DNA of 64,000 nucleotides from Rhizobium leguminosarum (lineage in GTDB: Bacteria > Pseudomonadota > Alphaproteobacteria > Rhizobiales > Rhizobiaceae), in contig NZ_JAGIOR010000001.1 in assembly GCF_017876795.1 (NCBI RefSeq), forward strand, positions 2,444,501 to 2,508,500. The letters run 5' to 3'. The notes under the pieces are model-generated. The model was given only the letters and a program-made list of their open reading frames with translations. It was not told the origin of the DNA and did not search any database. Shown here in pieces: positions 17,733 to 26,586 of the stretch. A program made the translations under genes and the position numbers. Each line of letters starts with the position of its first letter. Position 1 is the first letter of the stretch.

Positions 17733-20700
17733 ATGCTTGAATTGGTAGGCCGGTTCCTCGTCTTTTTGGGGGGAGTGATCGTCGTAGCGCTGTTTGTGGC
17801 GCTGCTTGCGCCGCTATTCATCGACTGGACGGATTTTCGCAAGAATTTCGAGGATCAGGCGAGCCGCATCATCGGCAAGAAAGTGACCGTCTACGGGACG
17901 GTGGATGCGCGGCTCCTACCGTTTCCGTCGGTCACGCTGCACGATGTGCGCGTCGGCCAGGAAGCGGACGGCACGCCGATCGTCAAGGTAGAGCAGTTCT
18001 CCATGGATGCGGAACTCGCGCCTTTCCTGTCGGGTGAGGCGCTGATCTTCGACATGCGCGTCGTCAATCCGAAGGTGCGCCTGAGATTGCTCAAGGACGG
18101 CACGCTCGACTGGATGCGGGGCAGCCGCGCCGAAATACCGGCGAAAACCGTCGTTCTCGAAAACGTGCATGTCAGTGACGGCGAAGTCGAGTTCATCGAC
18201 GATCAGTCGGGCCGCTCAAGGCGCATCACTGGCCTCAACGCGGAAATGTCGGCCAAGTCGCTGGCCGGCCCCTGGCGCATAGAGGGCGATGCGGCCCTTG
18301 ACGGCGAGCACGGCAGCTTTTCGATTTCGAGCAGCCAGCCGGACGAGAAGGGCGTGCTGCGCGTGCGCACGAAGCTTTCGCCGGACGAGCACCCCGTCAG
18401 CATCGATCTCGACGGCGAATTGAAGCTCGTCGACAGTAAGCCGAACTATCAGGGGCAGCTTTCGGCGGCGATCGAAAACCGCAACAGTGCCAAGCCCGCC
18501 AACAAGAAAGAACAGCCGCCGCGCGTCAAAGGCCGCTTCGAGCTCACCAATGAACGCATCCGCATTCCCGAATACCGGATGGAGATCGGCCCAACCGACG
18601 ATCCCTATGTCATAACCGGCGAGGCGACGCTCGATACCGGCAATGCGCCGGAATTCCTGTTGACCGCCGACGGGCAGCAGATCGATGTCAACCGCATCGG
18701 CAATCAGGGTGAGGCCGGCAAGACGACGCGCGACGCGGCGGTTTCGGCGCGCCAGCGCCTCAATACGCTGATCGATGTCGTCGGCCAGGTGCCGATCCCG
18801 CAGGTGCCGGGCAAGGCGAGTGTTAAGCTGCCGGCGATCGTCGCCGGCGATACGACGCTGCGTGACGTGCAGCTGGAGTTGGAGCCGGCCGGTACCGGCT
18901 GGATGATCGACAGCGCCAGCGGTACGCTACCGGGGCGCACGCAGGTGGAAGGCAAGGGCAAGCTGCTGCTTCAGGGCGAAGCCTCGTTCAACGGCCAGAT
19001 CGTGGTGGCCTCCAGCCAGCCGACGGGACTTGCCTCCTGGCTTGCCGGCTCGGTCGATCCGGCCATCCGGCAATTGCGGCAGGCGGGCTTTTCCGCCAAT
19101 GTCAGCCTGACACACGAATTGCAGCGTTTCGAGAATCTTGAGATTGCCATTGGAGCGGCGACGCTGAAGGGCCGGCTGGAGCGGCAGGCGATCTCCGGCC
19201 AGACGCCGACGCTGTCGGTGGCGCTGAACGGCGATACGCTCGATCTCGATGCGCTGCAGGCGCTGAGCGGGCTGATGACCGGCCAGGATGCCGGCGACAA
19301 CGTGCTCGACCACAAGATCGCCGCCCAGCTCAAGGCCGATAGGTTCACCGCCTTCGGCGTCGATGCCGAAAATGTAGAGACTACTTTCACGATCGCCGAC
19401 GGCGCACTTGCCGTCGACCGGCTGTCGATCAAGAATATCGCAGGCGCCGAGCTGACGGCGACAGGCAGGGCAGAAGGTTCGCTGCTCGACTACAAGGGCG
19501 CGGGTGAGATCACCTTTAAATCGGCCGATCCCGGCGGCTTCTTCACAATGCTGCGCGAACATCTGCCGCATCACCCGGTGCTCGACCGGCTGGTGCGCAA
19601 CGCCGGCTGGTACGGCAATACGGCGCTCCGCGGCGCGCTGACGCTCGGCGGCGACGAAGGCAACGCCCTGACGGTGACGCTTGCTGGTGTTTCGAACGGT
19701 AGCCGCGTCAATCTCGATTACCGCATGTCCGATCTCCTGGCGCTGACCGGCAACGGCACGACGAGCCTCGAGACGACGCTCGAAAACGCCGTGCCGTCCG
19801 TCTTGTTCGGTCAGGCTGGGCTCGACCCACTGCCGGTCGATGGGGGCGCCAATGGCCGCCTGACGCTGAAGGTGAAGGCATCGGGCAACGATCCTGCCGA
19901 CGCGGCGCTGACCTTTGCGACCGACCGGACCTCGTTCACCGCCAATGGCAAGGTCGATGTCCGGCCGGAGACTTTCATGAACGGCCAGATCGCGCTTTCG
20001 CTCGACAGCGCCGATATCGACCCCTATCTCATCATGAACGGGATCGCCCTACCGCAGACGGGGACCGGGCTGCCGTTCGGCCTGCAGGTCAATGCCGCCG
20101 TCGATAGCGACAAGATCGTCTTTTCCGATCTCAAGGGCCATGCGGCCGACAACGAATTTTCAGGCGCGCTGAGCTTCGACCGAAAGGCTGCGAAGACGAC
20201 CGCGGGCGGCGAGCTGACGCTCTCCAAAGCGGATGCCGGCTGGCTCGGCGAGGCGGTGTTCGGCCAGATCGTCGATCCCGCCAATGGCGCACTGATAACG
20301 GCGCCGCTCGGGCTGCCCGTCTTCAAGGATCTCGACGTCAACGTGAAACTGACGGCCAAGCAGTTCTGGCCCGGCCTGCCGGACACTGAGGTCACCGATT
20401 TCACCAGCAACGTCGCCTACAAGGGCGACGAGCTGCAGCTCAACGACATGGCCGGCAACTGGGACGGCGGAAAGCTCTCCGGCAATCTGCTGTTCACCAA
20501 TGCCGACGGCACCGGCTTCCTGCAGACGAAGCTTGCACTTGCCGATTCCGATCTTGCCGGCGTCGTCTGGCTGCGCGACGGCGCGCCGATCGCCAACGGC
20601 AAATTCGGATTGTCGCTGTCGATGGAAGCCTCGGGCAAGACAATCGGCGAGATTGCCAGTTCGCTCAACGGTTCGGGCGAACTGAGGCTCGGCGATACCA

Positions 20701-21449
20701 GCATACGCGGGCTGAACCTTGCCATCCTGCCGCCGCTGCTTGCCGCAACCGACACGATGCAAGAGCAGATCAATGCCGGCAAGGTGCATCCGATCGTCGA
20801 GACGCTGCTCAGCAACGGAGAGGCGAAGCTGCCGCCGCTCGGCATCCCCTTCAATATCACCGATGGGACACTGCGCGTGCAGAACGTCACCGTCGCCAAC
20901 GATCTGGCCCGCATCACCGCCGATGCGCAGATTGCGCTGCCGGAGGAGCGGATCACCGCGACGCTGGGCGTCGGGCTCAATCCGGGCACGGAAGCGCTTT
21001 CCGGCGCCGAGCCGGCGCTCAGGCTGAATTTTTCCGGCATGCTGCCGTCGCCCGGCAAGACGATGGATGTGACCGATATCACCAGCTATCTGTCGCTACG
21101 CGCTTTTGAGCGCGAGCGCCGGCGTGTCGAGCGGCTACAGGCGATTGTGCTCGAAAAGCAGCGGCTGCGGCGCGAGGCAGCGCTCTACCGGTTCAACGAC
21201 GCCGAGCGCGTCAAGGCAGCTGAAATCGAGCAACAGCGGCAGGCGGAGGAAGAGCGGTTGCGCGCATTGGCGCAGGCAGCGGCCGCGCAGAAGGCTGCAG
21301 CCGAGGTGGAGGCTGCACGCGCCGCGGAAGCCAAAGCCAAGGCCGATGCGCAGGCGAGGGCTGCCGCCGAAGCGGAAGCGGCGCGGCGCAGCGGGCCGCT
21401 GCCCGGTTCGCTCAATTTCGACCAGGTGCCAGGCGTTCAGGCGCAATGA
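17733..21449 (+). CDS. AsmA family protein
   Basis: 1238 aa, ATG at 17733 preceded by AATGGAGA. An N-terminal membrane anchor (about residues 7-28, FLVFLGGVIVVALFVALLAPLF) is followed by the AsmA N-terminal domain (IGKKVTVYGTVDARLLPFPSVTLHDV). A very long periplasmic beta-rich body comes next, then the AsmA_2 C-terminal domain (about 890-1110; GSGELRLGDTSIRGLNLA). The last 120 residues form an Ala/Glu/Arg/Lys-rich coiled coil. AsmA-like proteins resemble VPS13-type bridge proteins that move phospholipids to the outer membrane. The highly charged tail is an unusual extension for the family. Monocistronic. Confidence 0.88.
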   Translation: MLELVGRFLVFLGGVIVVALFVALLAPLFIDWTDFRKNFEDQASRIIGKKVTVYGTVDARLLPFPSVTLHDVRVGQEADGTPIVKVEQFSMDAELAPFLSGEALIFDMRVVNPKVRLRLLKDGTLDWMRGSRAEIPAKTVVLENVHVSDGEVEFIDDQSGRSRRITGLNAEMSAKSLAGPWRIEGDAALDGEHGSFSISSSQPDEKGVLRVRTKLSPDEHPVSIDLDGELKLVDSKPNYQGQLSAAIENRNSAKPANKKEQPPRVKGRFELTNERIRIPEYRMEIGPTDDPYVITGEATLDTGNAPEFLLTADGQQIDVNRIGNQGEAGKTTRDAAVSARQRLNTLIDVVGQVPIPQVPGKASVKLPAIVAGDTTLRDVQLELEPAGTGWMIDSASGTLPGRTQVEGKGKLLLQGEASFNGQIVVASSQPTGLASWLAGSVDPAIRQLRQAGFSANVSLTHELQRFENLEIAIGAATLKGRLERQAISGQTPTLSVALNGDTLDLDALQALSGLMTGQDAGDNVLDHKIAAQLKADRFTAFGVDAENVETTFTIADGALAVDRLSIKNIAGAELTATGRAEGSLLDYKGAGEITFKSADPGGFFTMLREHLPHHPVLDRLVRNAGWYGNTALRGALTLGGDEGNALTVTLAGVSNGSRVNLDYRMSDLLALTGNGTTSLETTLENAVPSVLFGQAGLDPLPVDGGANGRLTLKVKASGNDPADAALTFATDRTSFTANGKVDVRPETFMNGQIALSLDSADIDPYLIMNGIALPQTGTGLPFGLQVNAAVDSDKIVFSDLKGHAADNEFSGALSFDRKAAKTTAGGELTLSKADAGWLGEAVFGQIVDPANGALITAPLGLPVFKDLDVNVKLTAKQFWPGLPDTEVTDFTSNVAYKGDELQLNDMAGNWDGGKLSGNLLFTNADGTGFLQTKLALADSDLAGVVWLRDGAPIANGKFGLSLSMEASGKTIGEIASSLNGSGELRLGDTSIRGLNLAILPPLLAATDTMQEQINAGKVHPIVETLLSNGEAKLPPLGIPFNITDGTLRVQNVTVANDLARITADAQIALPEERITATLGVGLNPGTEALSGAEPALRLNFSGMLPSPGKTMDVTDITSYLSLRAFERERRRVERLQAIVLEKQRLRREAALYRFNDAERVKAAEIEQQRQAEEERLRALAQAAAAQKAAAEVEAARAAEAKAKADAQARAAAEAEAARRSGPLPGSLNFDQVPGVQAQ

Positions 21450-21475
21450 AAAATGCATGGGATTTGATTTCAGCT

Positions 21476-21530
21476 CGCGGCTACAGCGCCGCGCGTCTGA
21501 AGGACGCGCAAAGGACGCTGTAGCGCTTTG
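21476..21530. repeat. Palindromic intergenic repeat (CTACAGCG...CGCTGTAG)
   Basis: CTACAGCGCCGCGCGTC / GACGCGCAAAGGACGCTGTAG arms. Same family as the second hairpin at about 16022-16070 and the copy at about 51750-51788. It lies between asmA and the convergent RHH gene and could serve both as a terminator-like stem. Confidence 0.75.
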
Positions 21531-21532
21531 AG

Positions 21533-21751
21533 TTATGCAGCAGCGCCGGCTTTCGCCCAAGCGAGCACATGCAGCCGGAGCGCCGAGGACAGGTTGCTGT
21601 CTGGCGGCCGATGATCATCGATCTCCGAAATCAGCGCGGCGAGCGGTATGGAGCGGCTTGCGGCGATCGTCTTCAGCTCGGCCCAGAATTCATCCTCCAG
21701 CGAGAAACTGGTGCGGTGGCCGTGCAATGTCGCCGAATGCTTGCGGATCAT
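21533..21751 (-). CDS. Ribbon-helix-helix domain protein
   Basis: 72 aa. IRKHSATLHGHRTSFSLEDEFWAELKTIAASRSIPLAALISEID shows the beta strand (HRTSFSLED) followed by two helices of the RHH_4 family found across Rhizobiales. It is probably a small DNA-binding regulator or an auxiliary protein. Strand orientation and spacing put it downstream of DUF4169 and sspB, but palindromic repeats separate it from them, so it may be a separate transcript. The reading is supported by its fit to a known family despite the small size. Confidence 0.75.
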   Translation of the reverse strand: MIRKHSATLHGHRTSFSLEDEFWAELKTIAASRSIPLAALISEIDDHRPPDSNLSSALRLHVLAWAKAGAAA

Positions 21752-21823
21752 GAAGCGGCTTCACATCTTGATTGGATTGTCAGATCGATTCAAGCAAACC
21801 GCATAAGTGGCTGATCTCAATGC

Positions 21824-21884
21824 ATGTCGCACGGAAGTGCGCAGCGGTTTCGGGACGACGATATGCATAAAACAAAGCCTTCAG
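21824..21884. repeat. Partial RIME-like repeat
   Basis: GCATGTCGCACGGAAGTGCGCAGCGG ... GACGATATGCATAAAACAAAG resembles the first hairpin of the copy at 4137-4236 (GCATGTCGCGC...GACATGCGTAAAAACAAAG) but lacks the second stem. Confidence 0.65.
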
Positions 21885-21920
21885 ACTCCATTCCGGCTGT
21901 TCAAGCTTTGCATGAAACCG

Positions 21921-22115
21921 TCACGCGCCGTCGTCATCCGTCTCGATTCGGCCGGCGCGATGGGCCTTGTCGGCCTTCTCGTTCAGGCTGCGGGTGAGCT
22001 GCTTTTCGGCCTTGGTGCGGCCGAAGGAAATACGGTTCTGCTCGGCCTGCATCTCCTTTTCGGAGCGGGCCTGGTTCTTGCGGAATTGGCGCAGATTGAC
22101 GATTTCGGCACTCAT
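21921..22115 (-). CDS. DUF4169 family protein
   Basis: 64 aa, highly charged and helical: MSAEIVNLRQFRKNQARSEK at the start, then ...ISFGRTKAEKQ. This matches DUF4169, a short alphaproteobacterial family usually encoded beside SspB and an RHH protein, which is the order here. Function unknown. It begins 21 bp after the sspB terminator stem, so read-through from sspB is possible. Confidence 0.8.
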   Translation of the reverse strand: MSAEIVNLRQFRKNQARSEKEMQAEQNRISFGRTKAEKQLTRSLNEKADKAHRAGRIETDDDGA

Positions 22116-22135
22116 CCGGGGCCTGAATCCTTACG

Positions 22136-22164
22136 AAAAAAGGGAGGCTTGGCCTCCCTTCAAA
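22136..22164 (-). terminator. Rho-independent terminator after sspB
   Basis: Read on the minus strand: AAGGGAGGC caa GCCTCCCTT followed by TTTT, beginning immediately after the sspB stop. Confidence 0.88.
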
Positions 22165-22680
22165 TCACTGCTTTTTGCGGAAGGAGTCGAGCGAGACGAC
22201 CGAGCCCGGCTTCTTATCTTCGCCATCGGCGGGTTTTGCGCCCGCGGCCTCATCAGGCTTTCCTGCCGCGTCGACCGGATAGGCGGTGATTTCGCCCGAC
22301 GGCAATTCCTCGCCATCGGCGAGCGGCACGTCGAATTCGAGCTCGAAATTGACGGAGGGATCGTAAAAGCCGCGGATCGCATTGAACGGGATGACCAGCT
22401 TTTCCGGAACGTCGGAGAAGGAAAGGCCGATCTCGAAATGCGTCTCGGTGATCTTCAGCTCCCAAAATTGATGCTGGATGACGATGGTCATCTGCTCGGG
22501 ATATTTCGACTTCAGGTGCTGGGAGATGCGCACGCCGGCAGCACCGGTGAGGAAGGTGATGAAGAAGTGATGGTCGCCGGGCAGGCGGCCCGTCGCGCCG
22601 ACTTCCGCCAAAACCTTGCGGATGACGCCGCGAAGTGCATCCTGTGCCAGAATGTCGTAGCGGATATGATCCTGCCCCAT
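22165..22680 (-). CDS. sspB: SspB, ClpXP protease adaptor
   Basis: 171 aa, with the usual alphaproteobacterial start MGQDHIRYDILAQDALRGVI. The body carries the SspB fold (GDHHFFITFLTGAAGVRIS, ISDHLK-type helices, PFNAIRGFYDPSVNFELEF). The acidic/Pro-rich tail ends in a short basic peptide (VVSLDSFRKK) that in the family docks on ClpX. SspB delivers ssrA-tagged proteins to ClpXP. The gene that produces those tags, ssrA, lies just upstream on the same strand, about 120 bp away, which is a striking functional pairing. Its own terminator follows. Confidence 0.95.
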   Translation of the reverse strand: MGQDHIRYDILAQDALRGVIRKVLAEVGATGRLPGDHHFFITFLTGAAGVRISQHLKSKYPEQMTIVIQHQFWELKITETHFEIGLSFSDVPEKLVIPFNAIRGFYDPSVNFELEFDVPLADGEELPSGEITAYPVDAAGKPDEAAGAKPADGEDKKPGSVVSLDSFRKKQ

Positions 22681-22799
22681 GCTTTTCCTGTCTTTCGTCG
22701 GTTCGGAAGTCTTTTCACAAGGTTATATGCCACGTCCGGGCGCCTTGGGAAAGACCGGAGCCGAGTCACGTTTTTAAGCAGCATACATGATTTCGGCGG

Positions 22800-23135
22800 C
22801 AGGGAGAAGGTGAAGGCTTCTGTTGCCAGGTGCCTTCGGACCCCGCCTAGAGGTGCGAACCACTAGGACTTTGATTGAAGTGTCACACCGCGATTAAGCA
22901 GCGAGACGAGCTTCCGCATAGTTGTCGTTTGCAACTACAATTTTAGCCCGATAACGGCGGTACAATGCCGAGCAAAAAGACGATCTTTACACCCTTGTCG
23001 ATCCTGTTTCGCCCCCATCAAAAGCCGGCCTTCGTGGCCGCCGGTTTTTGGTGGAGGCGCCGGGTACCGCCCCCGGGTCCAATAGGCTTATTGCACCGCT
23101 CATTTATCGCCATAGCCGGCCCGAAAGCCGGCACG
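22800..23135 (-). ncRNA. ssrA: tmRNA, circularly permuted two-piece type
   Basis: On the minus strand the acceptor piece comes first: a T-arm-like CCGGG GGCGGTA CCCGG and then CGCCTCCACCA, ending at 23049. An excised loop follows (GC-rich stem near 23022-23046). The coding piece then starts GGGGGCGAAACAGGATCGAC at 23016; its GGGGGCG pairs with CGCCTCC of the acceptor piece. The tag reading frame is at 22932-22894: GCA AAC GAC AAC TAT GCG GAA GCT CGT CTC GCT GCT TAA, that is ANDNYAEARLAA, the usual alphaproteobacterial tag. The 3' end of the coding piece and 5' end of the acceptor piece are approximate. Function: rescue of stalled ribosomes, with tag recognition by SspB/ClpXP. No protein gene fits 22681-23282. 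Confidence 0.96.
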
Positions 23136-23282
23136 GGTGATATAGTGGTTTCCTCAGCCGATGGAAAGGGCAAACGTCATAAAAGCGTTATGCGAACCAT
23201 CAGAAATATTGGGAAAATGCCTGCCGGCGATTGGTTTCCTGCTGCGAGAAGCTTAAATTAACGCAAACGGAATCAGCGCGAC

Positions 23283-23810
23283 ATGAAGCAATATCTCGAT
23301 CTCCTGAACCATGTGATGGAAAAGGGCTCCGACCGGGGCGACCGAACCGGCACAGGCACGCGCTCGGTCTTCGGCTACCAGATGCGCTTCGATCTCGAAG
23401 AGGGCTTTCCCGTCCTCACGACGAAAAAGCTGCATCTGCGCTCGATCATCCACGAGCTCCTCTGGTTCCTGAAGGGCGAGACGAACATTCGCTATCTCAA
23501 GGAGAACGGCGTTTCGATCTGGGACGAGTGGGCTGACGAAAACGGCGATCTCGGGCCGGTCTACGGCGCCCAGTGGCGCTCATGGCCAGCGCCGGATGGC
23601 GGCCATATCGACCAGATCGCCAATCTCGTCAAAGGCATCGTCAACAACCCGAATTCGCGCCGGCACATCGTCTCGGCCTGGAATCCGGCCGAGGTTGACG
23701 AGATGGCGCTGCCGCCCTGCCATTGCCTGTTCCAGTTCTATGTCGCCGAAGGCAAGCTTTCCTGCCAGCTCTATCAGCGCTCGGCCGACATTTTCCTCGG
23801 CGTGCCATTC
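23283..23810 (+). pseudogene. thyA: Host thymidylate synthase, 5' fragment (residues 1-176)
   Basis: Starts [15 protein letters not shown] and matches canonical short ThyA through FLGVPF. It contains the folate/phosphate-loop Arg (DRTGTGTRS) and the catalytic Cys146 in LPPCHC. At position 23811 homology stops after Phe176; the frame continues 35 residues into foreign sequence and ends at 23918. The C-terminal part, including Asn177, which binds dUMP, and the dimer core, lies 6.2 kb downstream at 30046-30318. The fragment cannot be active alone. In related rhizobia thyA directly precedes folA, which is where the 3' half still sits. Confidence 0.93.
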
Positions 23811-23820
23811 TTTTCCGACA
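23811..23820. repeat. Left terminal inverted repeat of the thyA element
   Basis: TTTTCCGACA, exact reverse complement of 30036-30045. Immediately inside, CGAC atcgc GTCG and GGTACC form a short subterminal hairpin and palindrome. Confidence 0.7.
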
Positions 23821-24003
23821 TCGCGTCGGTACCTTTGGCATTAAGTAGTTGGTTAAAAAAGATATTCTGTTTTTTTGGTGTGGTACCAGTACCATCCTCT
23901 CGTTTGGGGCTTGCGTAGCTCCGCCAGCCTAAATCCGCTTCGAACATCTTGCGTCTGTAGTGAGCGGCGTTCAAACTTAGACCAGAATTCAAAGGAACGC
24001 TGA

Positions 24004-24936
24004 ATGGCTCGCCATCCCGAATACCAATACATCGACCTCCTGGAGCACTTGCTTGAAAAGGGTGATCGACGCATAGACCGCACAGGTGTTGGCACTCTGT
24101 CGAGCTTTGGGTCGATGATGAGGTTTGACCTCTCCGATGGGACGTTTCCAGTATTCACGACCAAACGAGTTTATTGGAAAACCGCAGTCAAAGAGATGCT
24201 CTGGTTCCTGACCGGGCAGACGAATATCCAGTCGCTCCTGAAAGCGAACGTGCGCATCTGGACAGACTGGCCTCTCGATAAATATCAAAAGGCCACTGGC
24301 GACATAATTTCGCAAGAACGGTTTGAGGAGCGGATTCTATCGGACGACAACTTCGCCCGGGAGTGGGGCGATCTCGGTCCTGTATACGGGAAGCAGTGGC
24401 GTCGGTGGGTGGACAGCAACGGCAGGGAACACGACCAGATTGCGACCGTAATTGATACCTTAAAGAGAAATCCGACTAGCCGGCGAATGTTGTTCCATGC
24501 GTGGAACGTCGGTGAGTTGGATCAGATGGCGCTGCCCCCGTGTCACATGACATATCAGTTTCACACGTCGGAGGATCACTCTGGAGAGGCAGCACCAGGA
24601 CAGAAGCGCCTCAAGCTCTCGATGCTTCTCTTCCAACGGAGCCTCGATGTTGGTCTTGGTGCCGCATTCAATTGTGCTGCATCGGCAGCGTTACTTTCGA
24701 TGGTGGCGCAGCAAGTGGATATGGTGCCCGGCGAACTGGTGTGGGTCGGTGGTGACGTACACTTGTATCTGAACCATACAGAAATGGCGCGTACGTTGAT
24801 AAGCCGCGAACCACGTCCATTCCCCAAATTGCGTTTGATCAGACGCCCCGATTCCATTGACGGCTATAGGATCGAGGATTTTGAGGTAACCGGCTACGAA
24901 CCACACCCAGGTATCGAAGCGCCTGTAGCAGTCTAA
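24004..24936 (+). CDS. thyA: Replacement thymidylate synthase carried by the thyA element
   Basis: 310 aa, longer than the host enzyme because of insertions around residues 90-120 and 188-203. All core features are kept: DRTGVGT loop, WFLTGQTNI, GPVYGKQWR, SRRMLFHAWN, catalytic Cys180 in LPPCH, and the terminal PHPGIEAPVAV. It methylates dUMP to dTMP with methylene-tetrahydrofolate and should restore the function lost from the split host gene. The segment equivalent to the insertion site reads RSLDVGLGAAFNCAASA instead of [17 protein letters not shown], so the usual Pro is Ala. Base composition is visibly lower in GC than the host fragment. It starts 193 bp from the left end and may be driven by the element or by the original thyA promoter. 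Confidence 0.93.
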   Translation: MARHPEYQYIDLLEHLLEKGDRRIDRTGVGTLSSFGSMMRFDLSDGTFPVFTTKRVYWKTAVKEMLWFLTGQTNIQSLLKANVRIWTDWPLDKYQKATGDIISQERFEERILSDDNFAREWGDLGPVYGKQWRRWVDSNGREHDQIATVIDTLKRNPTSRRMLFHAWNVGELDQMALPPCHMTYQFHTSEDHSGEAAPGQKRLKLSMLLFQRSLDVGLGAAFNCAASAALLSMVAQQVDMVPGELVWVGGDVHLYLNHTEMARTLISREPRPFPKLRLIRRPDSIDGYRIEDFEVTGYEPHPGIEAPVAV

Positions 24937-25089
24937 AGTCCAAACCTACAGCCATTGCCCGAATTCTGAGAGCGGCGGTGCAAAAGTCGGCCACGGTAGC
25001 GGCGGAATAATCCAGCCGCGGGCGGAGTAAAATCCGGCCACCTATTTCCTTTCTGCAAATGACAGCAGGAGGGACAGGGGATCTACACC

Positions 25090-26586
25090 GTGGAATTATA
25101 TCTGAAGGTTCGCCTGGCCGTCTCGGAAGGGATGACCCGTCGTCAGGCTGCGAAGCATTTCAACATATCTCGCGACAGCGTTTCCAAGATGGTGTCGTAT
25201 TCGACACCGCCCGGCTATCAGCGTCAGTTGCCGATCCGGCGACCCAAGCTGGATGCATTTGTTTCGACGATCGATCATTGGCTCGATGAAGATCTGAAGG
25301 TGCCGCGCAAGCAGCGCCATACGGCCAAGCGAGTGTTTGACCGGCTCCGGGACGAGCGCGGCTTCACCGGCGGCTACACGATCATCAAGGATTACATGCG
25401 CGAACGGGATCAGCGCCGTCAGGAGGTGTTCGTGCCGCTGGCTCATCCGCCGGGCCATGGGCAGGCCGATTTCGGCGAGGCGATGGTGGTGATCGGCGGT
25501 GTCGAGCGGAAGGCCCATTTCTTCGTGCTGGATCTGCCGCATAGCGATGGCTGCTATGTACGGGCCTATCCGGCGGCGGTCTCTGAGGCCTGGGTCGACG
25601 GCCACATCCATGCGTTCGCGTTCTTCGGGGCGGTGCCACAGTCGATCGTCTACGACAACGACCGCTGCCTTGTGGCAAAGATCCTGCCCGATGGGACACG
25701 CAAGCGCGCCGGGTTGTTCAGCGGCTTCCTGTCCCACTACCTGATCCGGGATCGCTATGGCCGTCCGGGGAAAGGCAACGACAAGGGGAATGTCGAGGGG
25801 CTTGTTGGCTACGCCAGGCGCAACTTCATGGTTCCGATCCCACAGTTTCCGACATGGGGTGCATTCAATATCTGGCTCGAGGAGCAATGCCGCAAGCGTC
25901 AGCGCGATAGACTGCGCAGCGAGAGCGAGACGATCGGAGAACGGCTGCAGCGCGATCTGGCTGCCATGCGTTCGTTGCCACTATCGCCCTTCGATGCCTG
26001 CGATCAGACCAGTGCCAAGGTCACGGCTCAGTCGCTGGTGCGGTACAAGACCAACGACTATTCCGTCCCGGTTGCCTATGGCCACCAGGATGTTTGGGTC
26101 CGGGGCTATGTCGACGAAGTGGTGATCGGTTGCCGTGGTGAGATTGTCGCCCGCCATCCGCGGAGCTGGGAACGAGAAGATGTCGTCTTCGATCCTGTGC
26201 ATTACTTGCCGCTGATCGAGCATAAGATCAATGCGCTGGATCAGGCAGCACCTCTCCAGGGCTGGGACTTGCCAGAGGAATTCGCCACTCTGCGGCGGTT
26301 GATGGAAGGCCGCATGGCAAAGCATGGCCGGCGGGAGTATGTGCAGGTTCTGCGCTTGCTGGAAAGCTTCGAGCTTTCTGATCTGCATGCGGCGGTAAAG
26401 CAGGCTCTGCAACTCGGAGCGATCGGCTTCGACGCTGTAAAGCATCTGATCCTTTGCCGGGTGGAGCGCCGGCCGCCGCGACTGGACCTGTCCATCTACC
26501 CCTACCTGCCGAAGGCGACGGTCGAGACGACATCAGCGAAGGCGTACATGCGCCTCCTGTCATCGGATGCGGAAGAAGCGGCATGA
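25090..26586 (+). CDS. istA: IS21 family transposase IstA
   Basis: 498 aa, GTG start. An N-terminal helix-turn-helix (GMTRRQAAKHFNISRDSVSKM, about 14-34) is followed by an integrase (rve) core with DDE residues: the Asp in GQADFGEAMVV (about 124-134), the Asp in VYDNDRC (about 195) and the Glu in KGNDKGNVEGLVGYARR (about 233-249). A Mu-type C-terminal beta region is present. It catalyses strand transfer together with IstB. The frame is intact, so the IS may be active. Confidence 0.95.
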   Translation: MELYLKVRLAVSEGMTRRQAAKHFNISRDSVSKMVSYSTPPGYQRQLPIRRPKLDAFVSTIDHWLDEDLKVPRKQRHTAKRVFDRLRDERGFTGGYTIIKDYMRERDQRRQEVFVPLAHPPGHGQADFGEAMVVIGGVERKAHFFVLDLPHSDGCYVRAYPAAVSEAWVDGHIHAFAFFGAVPQSIVYDNDRCLVAKILPDGTRKRAGLFSGFLSHYLIRDRYGRPGKGNDKGNVEGLVGYARRNFMVPIPQFPTWGAFNIWLEEQCRKRQRDRLRSESETIGERLQRDLAAMRSLPLSPFDACDQTSAKVTAQSLVRYKTNDYSVPVAYGHQDVWVRGYVDEVVIGCRGEIVARHPRSWEREDVVFDPVHYLPLIEHKINALDQAAPLQGWDLPEEFATLRRLMEGRMAKHGRREYVQVLRLLESFELSDLHAAVKQALQLGAIGFDAVKHLILCRVERRPPRLDLSIYPYLPKATVETTSAKAYMRLLSSDAEEAA

